From: Hydractinia symbiolongicarpus
Taxonomy: Eukaryota > Cnidaria > Hydrozoa > Anthoathecata > Hydractiniidae
Direction of reading: 5' to 3'
NCBI RefSeq assembly: GCF_029227915.1
Contig: NC_079876.1
Span: 13,638,001-13,702,000, forward strand
Length of the DNA stretch: 64,000 bases
Positions 58,398-64,000 of the stretch are shown here, piece by piece (the first letter of the stretch is position 1; each line of letters starts with the position of its first letter). The notes beneath the pieces were generated by a model, which searched no databases, was not told where the DNA came from, and saw nothing but the letters and a program-made list of their open reading frames with translations. The position numbers were made by a program, and so were the translations under genes.

Positions 58398-59356
58398 TTG
58401 TTTCGAAGACGTTTTTGCGACAGTAAATCTGTTGGATTCAGAAAACTACGAACTCAAGCGGCTGACCGCTATGCTGGTATGAGCAACAAGGAAATATTAA
58501 AGTCAAATAGCAATGATGGAAAGTATAAAAGACAGTTTAGTGTTCGCTTCACAAACAAAAGATCTCGAACTGTTCGTGTGAAAGACGTCCACGAACAACA
58601 ACAGATTAATATAGTTGATCTGAACAAAATAAAAATTGAACATAACGAGAAAACTTATTGCTACATAGTTTCGATAATGAACATTTTTTCCAGATTTCAT
58701 TGTCTAGTTCCACTGGATCAAAAATTAACACGACATGTGAAAAGAGAGAAAAAAAAATTTACTCCATCTATGGCGAACCACGTCGTCTGCAGAGTGACAA
58801 TCGAGGTAAGAAGTTGCAAGATAAGTTCGTACCACCCCCAGTCACAGGGAAAAGTTGAAAGGTCTCATCGTTCATGGCTACAAATGGCGTATTTGGTGAC
58901 GAGCTGACACTTTGTGCGTAAATATATTAAATTTCACTAGGCAAAGACGCATTTGCCGTCATTCGCTCAACAAATCTCAACCCACGAGGTGATATCACAC
59001 TGGGACATTTTGCCGAGACTCAAGGTATTCAACCTGTCACCTTATTGAATGAAATATTAGGTGAGGGAGATGGTAGCGGAGAGGTGTTCAATGAATTGGT
59101 TGATGAGGGCGTTGATAGTGAAGAGGTTTTCGATGAAAATGGAATGCTTAATAAGGGAGATGATAGCAAAAAGGTTCATGCAATTTATTTAGAGATGGTT
59201 AATAGACAAATACCACCTTCAATGACGGTCAGAGAGAAACATTTGATTGATTTCAGTGGTGGAAGATGCAGTGGTATTGCAACACATTCAAACGAAATTC
59301 TGTTGAGCGATCCTAACCAGCCACGGGATTGCACACATGGTAGAGTAATAAGATAA
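58398..59356 (+). pseudogene. RVE integrase fragment (KRBA2/Ginger or Gypsy-like), frameshifted
   Basis: The frame 58398-58907 reads QINIVDLNKIKIEHNEKTYC (catalytic Asp region) and IMNIFSRFHCLVPL. It then loses frame. The overlapping frame at 58658-58858 holds GEPRRLQSDNRGKK (second Asp region), and the first frame regains SSYHPQSQGKVERSHR (Glu region). The following frame 59045-59356 is acidic with an IDFSGGRCSGIATHS stretch that I do not recognise. At least two frameshifts make it inactive. It is distinct from the Polinton integrase at 43.75 kb. Confidence 0.65.
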
Positions 59357-59599
59357 GATCAAGTCGTAGTTGCGTTGCAAGCCTTGACGCATGGATGGTA
59401 CGGAATCTTGCTATCATTTGGCCAAAGGGAATTTTCAGGTAAACGTTTTTTCTCTTTTTAATAGCACAACAGCGAGAAAAAAGACTCTGGCACCGACCTG
59501 TAGTCCTTCAACGGCCGTTTTTAAAATTGCAGCGAATAGCAATCATGGAGAGTGCGCAGTGAAAAAAACAAATAGAGGTGCGTAATCGAGGGTTTTCTT

Positions 59600-60178
59600 G
59601 AGTTGTGAAAAGTGAAGTTTGATGAAATTGGTAAACTTTTAAAATATTGTTTCTGTGTTTATATATCAATGTACTTTTTGTCGTGCTTTTGTTATTATAA
59701 TTTCCTTATGGCTCCTAAGCAGTAAGAATACTATAAACACTTAATTTGATAATATAGTAGAAAGGTTTCTTATTCTAGAAAATATTACTAAATATAACCT
59801 TGGAAGACTCTAGGTGCAGTGACTCAAGCAAACTTTGCTGTGTATTCCTTAACAAAATTAGTTTCACAAATAGCCAAAAAATTTTTGTTTTTGCAGAATT
59901 TAATTTATCGTATATAGAGATAGGAAAATGCCGATGTTAGGACAAAAATCCCTTAGCACTTTACCATTTTACGTCAAATCATAGATCATACCCGTTAAAT
60001 CAACGATAGAAGAGTTTCTGTCCCCAATCCCCTAATCCCCGCCGTGTCCCCCATTACAGTGATAGGATTCAACTGTGTCTATAATAGCCTCTAGCGTACG
60101 TAGTAATACCATCAATGATAATAAAACATAAATAACAACACGCAAGCAGTTTTTGTTACAAGACTCTTGTAAACCATC
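59600..60178. other. Spacer before the Polinton capsid cassette
   Basis: AT-rich with a C-rich patch (CCCCAATCCCCTAATCCCC, about 60020-60050). No gene. Confidence 0.4.
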
Positions 60179-60325
60179 TGTCAATCAAACGCTTATAACA
60201 ATGGGATTTTACATACCAGAAAGTTGTTTACATAAGAAAAAGTCAAAACGAAAGTAGCCGTTGCTAAGGAAATTTGGTATGTAAGGAATGCATTGTTCTC
60301 TATTGTTATTCTGGTTTGATTGACA
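60179..60325. repeat. 147-bp element with 24-bp inverted repeats
   Basis: TGTCAATCAAACGCTTATAACAAT (left, 60179-60202; first 20 bases most conserved) pairs with the reverse complement of 60302-60325, about 20 of 24 matching. It lies just past the stop of the minus-strand Polinton gene. It could be a MITE or a hairpin separating convergent transcripts. Confidence 0.65.
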
Positions 60326-60343
60326 TTTAATTGACGTCATTAT

Positions 60344-61555
60344 TTATCTAAACAAATACCATATGAAATAACCTGTTGTCATAGCAATCACAAGAGCGAT
60401 CTTCTCATCTTCATGTGTAGGAGTATCTTTGTGGTAAGGTGCAGTAATGTGTTTATCAGTAGTAATGTGTTTATCCGTAGTACTAGTAGTAATAGTACTA
60501 TGGATAGGAATAGGACCGAATGTCCTATCAGGAATCTTTTCATATGATTCAGCTGTTTTTTCAATAACATTAACCTTTCGATTAATCCCAATCGTCAGAT
60601 CTTCACCCGATATTAAAATCTTGTTGTTGTAACCTACTACCCCTGTTTTAATTTTGAGATTCATGTCACTAGGTAACATATAAATACCTTGTCCAACCGA
60701 ATAATCAACCTTACTTGAAGCGTAGTTTAACGTATCCTGATAACGTTTAATGTCCTCTTGAATATCAACTCTACGGTTAACAATGTCCTCAAGGTTGTTC
60801 ATAAAAACTCTTTGAGCCGTCAAAGCGTTTGAATCATTACCCAAGATAGAAGAACGGGCCGAGGCTTGCGAACTAAGAACAAGATAAGCATACGCCCTAA
60901 CACTGCTTGAAATCTTTACAAGGCCTGTTTTTGTAAAGCCATTAGATTTTTCCACAATCCATCGTGTCATGGAGTCATTCGTGAAATAACTCAAGCCCGG
61001 AGTTGGATAGTTTTTACGTCTTTTTTGATATGAGCTGAAAAAGTGTTGACCTCTGTATTTCATAGGATTAGAATCAACGTCATATTCACCACATATTTTT
61101 AGAAATTCTTCGTTTGAATAAGGATTGTCATATTGATGAAAACTATCTTCAAAAGGTAGAGGTGTCTGCAAGCGCTTAATGATTCGTCTAATGTGATAAT
61201 AGACATGAAAACAATATACCGATCTGATCATAGATCTACCCTCTTTCAGGTGTTCGGAACTGACTCCACAAGCACTTGAACCACACCAAGTGGCAAAATT
61301 GAGTTGGGTTTGCCATAATTTAAACGGTTGTTCATTTCAAATTTTCATACGTTGTTCGTTTTGATTTAGTTCGTAATTGGTAAAAATATTAAGAAAGACA
61401 GCAGGAAAAGAGCCATTTTCAGAGACAATAATGGTCTGTTTGTATAGATCCTTCCCATCCAATATCTGAAGGTCCCGTCCTCCATTTGGTTTATAGGTCG
61501 CATTGGGATTGTATTTGAAAATGCTATCCATTCTTTTTGATTTAAATAATTCCAC
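60344..61555 (-). pseudogene. Polinton accessory protein with C-terminal membrane anchor, one internal stop
   Basis: Minus strand. The frame starts at 61555 (MELFKSKRM), stops at TGA 61339-61337, and continues in the same frame to 60344. As read, the possible products are 72 and 295 residues. The second part carries a Cys/His-rich HVYYHIRRII region, a long helical middle (NNLEDIVNRRVDIQEDIKRY) and a C-terminal hydrophobic span IALVIAMTTGYFIWYLF. It is divergent from the capsid genes, sharing a short spacer (61556-61569) with them. Position beside capsid genes suggests a virion or membrane role; the family is not one I can name. The single nonsense codon is the only visible damage. Confidence 0.55.
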
Positions 61556-61569
61556 TCTCTAATATAAGA

Positions 61570-62130
61570 ATGTATATCACAATAAATGACGTAAATAGTG
61601 AAAAGACAATCTATTTGTATCACCCAATCACCAACCCACATGGCACAAAAGAAGTTGCGATCATAGAGACGTTTTCGGACAATGTTACATATGAAATCAC
61701 AGCTCCACTAAAAGTGACCATTCGAAAAGACGAAAAGTTGCTACCGAAAGGAAAATACACCGGCAGGGAGTTGAACGCATCTTTAGCGGGTGATGTCACA
61801 TCCACACCATTAATCAAAGACCCTCGAGTAATCAAAACAAATAAGCTAACCAACATAACAGAACTACATTTCAATCTGAATGAATTGGATAATACATTAA
61901 ATCTTAAAAATGGTAGATATAGCGATAACCTGCTAACATATCATATATCTGAGTATGGTGATGTTACACATATTGAGCCAAAAAACCCACAATATAAGAA
62001 ACTAAAGGGTGGTTACCTTCAATCACTTACTTTGAAAATAAATGATCAAAATGGAGATCTGGTAAAAGATAGTCTGGGAACAACAGTTGTCCTTCACATA
62101 AGAGAGATGGCAGACAATAGGTTTGAATAA
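61570..62130 (+). CDS. Putative Polinton minor capsid (penton-like) protein
   Basis: A 186-residue intact frame, almost all beta strand by pattern (KTIYLYHPIT, NVTYEITAPLKVTIRK, LTLKINDQNGD, TTVVLHIREM), with no membrane span. A short beta protein directly upstream of the major capsid candidate (53-base gap) fits the single-jelly-roll vertex protein of Polintons. Assignment rests on position and strand pattern, not on a recognised motif. The start is 14 bases from the divergent gene's start, so the two likely share a compact promoter. Confidence 0.45.
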   Translation: MYITINDVNSEKTIYLYHPITNPHGTKEVAIIETFSDNVTYEITAPLKVTIRKDEKLLPKGKYTGRELNASLAGDVTSTPLIKDPRVIKTNKLTNITELHFNLNELDNTLNLKNGRYSDNLLTYHISEYGDVTHIEPKNPQYKKLKGGYLQSLTLKINDQNGDLVKDSLGTTVVLHIREMADNRFE

Positions 62131-62183
62131 AGTATACGCTAACTGAGATAAAAGTAAAAATAAAATAATAATAATAACAAAAC

Positions 62184-63503
62184 ATGGAATACGGAAAAAG
62201 GTTAAATCCTGAACGTTCTCTTAGAACTGCTCATGGTGTAAAAGGATCACACCAAAAAGTAATTGTGACACACAATCCAAGTGAGATTGATCAAAACCAG
62301 TTACTTTTGATTAGGTTTCCTAATTTAGGTAGCGATGATGTTATTGTTCCAGGGACTTCAAAAATAAGTTTCGACGTTGAACTCGAGTCAAAAGCCGACA
62401 CGAAAAGAACATTAGTCTCTAACATTGGAAAAGCTATTGCTAAAAAGTTGGCCATCAAGTTTGAGGGTACCGAGATTTTGAGCATTGATGACTTTGATCT
62501 TTTAGGATGCTACAGAGATTTATGGCTAACCAAGTATGAAAAGAGAAATGCAATCAGACAAGGTATCATATCCAATGATGGGTGTACGGAAAACTGTATG
62601 AAATTGAGGGTAAGCGCTTCGGATAAAGACGCATCTGATGTCTCAGACAAAGCCATTGCCGATGCATGCAAAAACAAGTTCACCATACCACTAGATTTTG
62701 AAATGTTAGATAGCACGATCCCATATTATCAGGCTGGATTAGGGAATAGGTTATGTTATGAGATCACATTCAATAATTACGACAGGGTTGTATTATCAAC
62801 TCCAGCCAAACCTTCGGGTTCTGCCACGGCACCGGCACCGGATGCTAAATACAAAATAACAAACATATCTCTCGAATATGAGATTGTGACACACCCAACC
62901 TTAGCCAGATTCATTTCAAATGAATACGAAAACATGGCTTTACTATACAACGGGTTTTTGAGACATAGACAAATTAGAGTGGATAAGTCGGACACAACGT
63001 GGAATTGGTCATTCAATACACCCTGTAAATCTTTGAAGGGTATATTGGTTTTGTTTGAAGACGAACAAGCCTACAAACGAGATACCGGTAAGTTCTACAA
63101 TCCGAAAATTAAAAAGGTATCCGCCATAGTTGAGGGTAAGCCTAACCAACTTTTCGCTCAAGGGATGCAGCCGTTTGAACATTACAATAAAATTTGTAAG
63201 TATTTTGCCGAGGGTAAACCAAAGGATGGCAATGCCGGCGAAATCAAAAAACATCTGCAATTACATGATGTAAAAGTCTCTGATTACTTGACGAACAAAT
63301 ATGCGCTATGGTTAGATTTGAGAACCATAGATAAAAACTCCCTGCATGGGACCGGCCGACGGATTGAAAATGCAAGTAAGGGGATCACCCTACAAATTGA
63401 AGAGACCGCCGAAACCGCAGGATCCTTAAACGCCTATATATATCTAATCATGGACGCTCCACTAAACATTCAAAACGGTGAAATTATAGATGTACTTTAT
63501 TAA
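62184..63503 (+). CDS. Putative Polinton major capsid protein
   Basis: A 439-residue intact frame. Beta-rich throughout, with NQLLLIRFPNLGSDDVIVPG and KISFDVELES near the start, KITNISLEYEIVTHPTLARF in the middle and LDLRTIDKNSLHGTGRRI near the end. Length, intactness and location between the penton-like gene and the packaging ATPase (6-base gap) fit a double-jelly-roll capsid protein. The C-terminal half has a repeated strand layout that could be the second jelly roll. No signal peptide or membrane span. It is preceded by an A/T-only stretch (62148-62180). Function is inferred from context. Confidence 0.55.
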   Translation: MEYGKRLNPERSLRTAHGVKGSHQKVIVTHNPSEIDQNQLLLIRFPNLGSDDVIVPGTSKISFDVELESKADTKRTLVSNIGKAIAKKLAIKFEGTEILSIDDFDLLGCYRDLWLTKYEKRNAIRQGIISNDGCTENCMKLRVSASDKDASDVSDKAIADACKNKFTIPLDFEMLDSTIPYYQAGLGNRLCYEITFNNYDRVVLSTPAKPSGSATAPAPDAKYKITNISLEYEIVTHPTLARFISNEYENMALLYNGFLRHRQIRVDKSDTTWNWSFNTPCKSLKGILVLFEDEQAYKRDTGKFYNPKIKKVSAIVEGKPNQLFAQGMQPFEHYNKICKYFAEGKPKDGNAGEIKKHLQLHDVKVSDYLTNKYALWLDLRTIDKNSLHGTGRRIENASKGITLQIEETAETAGSLNAYIYLIMDAPLNIQNGEIIDVLY

Positions 63504-63509
63504 GATAGA

Positions 63510-64000
63510 ATGGTGAAAAACACACTTTACATGAAAGAGCCCCACACAGCATTATTCGTTGGTCCTACGGGCTGCGGAAAATCCAAACGTGTTGTAAAAT
63601 TATTAGAGAATGAATACTTTGATCACTTCGATTTAATCGTGATTATATGCCCAACATTAAGATGGAATAAGACATATAGGGACCGAAAATGGTTTTGGAA
63701 CGACAGATATGTGATTCTAATTGAGCCGGGAGGTATGTTATATCAATATATTCAAAAGATGACGGATTTCTGTGCCGGATACAAAACCTTATTCCTGATC
63801 GACGATATCATCGCAGATGAGAAACTAGACAAAAAGAGACAGCCATTGCTAGAGTTGGCCATTAGCGGACGACATCGAAACCACACTATGTGGCTACTCA
63901 CACAATCATACACCGCTATACCAAAAAATTTACGAAGGCAAGCTAAAATGTTATATGTGTGGTATCCAAAAGACAGACAAGATCTCGCAACTATTCATGA
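63510..64000 (+). CDS. Polinton packaging ATPase (FtsK/HerA, A32-like), partial
   Basis: Pumps DNA into capsids in related viruses. Starts MVKNTLYMKE six bases after the capsid stop. Walker A GPTGCGKS at residues 18-25, Walker B TLFLIDDII at 93-101, and the SGRHRN...LLTQS segment at about 115-128, where this family has its sensor residues. The frame is open to the window edge (163 residues seen; relatives are about 200-260). No damage is visible. Confidence 0.85.
   Translation, partial: MVKNTLYMKEPHTALFVGPTGCGKSKRVVKLLENEYFDHFDLIVIICPTLRWNKTYRDRKWFWNDRYVILIEPGGMLYQYIQKMTDFCAGYKTLFLIDDIIADEKLDKKRQPLLELAISGRHRNHTMWLLTQSYTAIPKNLRRQAKMLYVWYPKDRQDLATIH

Larger units (their letters stand above)
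43753..64000. mobile_element. Polinton/Maverick element(s), interrupted, running off the window
   Basis: Polintons are integrating double-stranded DNA elements related to animal viruses. They carry a retroviral-type integrase, protein-primed DNA polymerase B, packaging ATPase and capsid genes. Here the integrase (-), SAP-like ORFs and broken polymerase occupy 43.75-49.15 kb. The accessory protein (-), capsid genes and ATPase (+) occupy 60.3-64 kb. The 11 kb between holds a deleted LINE and an RVE-domain fragment. Gene content fits one element of at least 20 kb with nested insertions. The contrast in preservation between the halves also allows two elements. Confidence 0.75.

Noticed and set aside
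1-64000. CRISPR arrays, bacterial operons or prophage
   Set aside because: Introns, base composition, LINEs and MITEs show eukaryotic DNA. The tandem arrays here have no spacers.

Overview
This is AT-rich animal DNA. Genes are split by short GT-AG introns with AT-rich flanks, gene density is low, and dispersed repeats are dense. The mix of a Polinton/Maverick element, a THAP/P-type DNA transposon with a convergent zinc-finger ORF, LINE fragments, a STRA6-like gene and an intron-rich MTG1-like gene fits a cnidarian best, probably a hydrozoan. That placement is inferred from gene and transposon style and was not confirmed by any search.

Layout. 1-3.3 kb: AT-rich, repeats only. 3.38-5.13 kb (+): STRA6-like membrane receptor with one frameshift and one in-frame TGA. 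6.72-18.6 kb (+): a 12-exon MTG1-like mitochondrial ribosome GTPase. Its introns hold a LINE 3' end (10.6-11.6 kb), a 16-bp minisatellite (11.9-12.4 kb) and a decayed P-element-like transposon (13.3-17.4 kb). Two of its splice sites and one junction phase are broken, and its stop codon lies inside a 45-bp minisatellite. 19.35-20.02 kb: piggyBac-type MITE with TTAA duplications. 20.4-21.3 and 24.5-25.4 kb: two copies of one interspersed repeat.

23.0-32.2 kb (-): the most interesting locus. Seven exons join in phase with no remainder into a predicted 1319-residue protein: TIR, a beta-rich linker, an unassigned region, a UvrD-like SF1 NTPase/helicase with all main motifs, fibronectin III, then ankyrin repeats. 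This resembles an immune receptor (N-terminal effector, central P-loop motor, C-terminal recognition repeats), but the motor is an SF1 helicase rather than NACHT or NB-ARC. Retention of one 127-nt intron would give a 1056-residue form without FN3-ANK.

32.3-43.7 kb: no gene recognised; MITEs, satellites and a 2.15-kb TIR element with TACAT flanks (39.95-42.09 kb).

43.75-64 kb: Polinton/Maverick material. It holds a DD35E integrase (-), two small SAP-like ORFs, and a badly broken protein-primed DNA polymerase B (+). Then comes 11 kb with a deleted LINE and a broken RVE integrase fragment. The last part is a virion cassette: an accessory protein with one internal stop (-), a putative minor capsid protein, a putative major capsid protein and the start of a packaging ATPase, which runs off the window. 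The capsid ORFs and the visible part of the ATPase are open while the polymerase is ruined. The two halves may therefore belong to different insertions.
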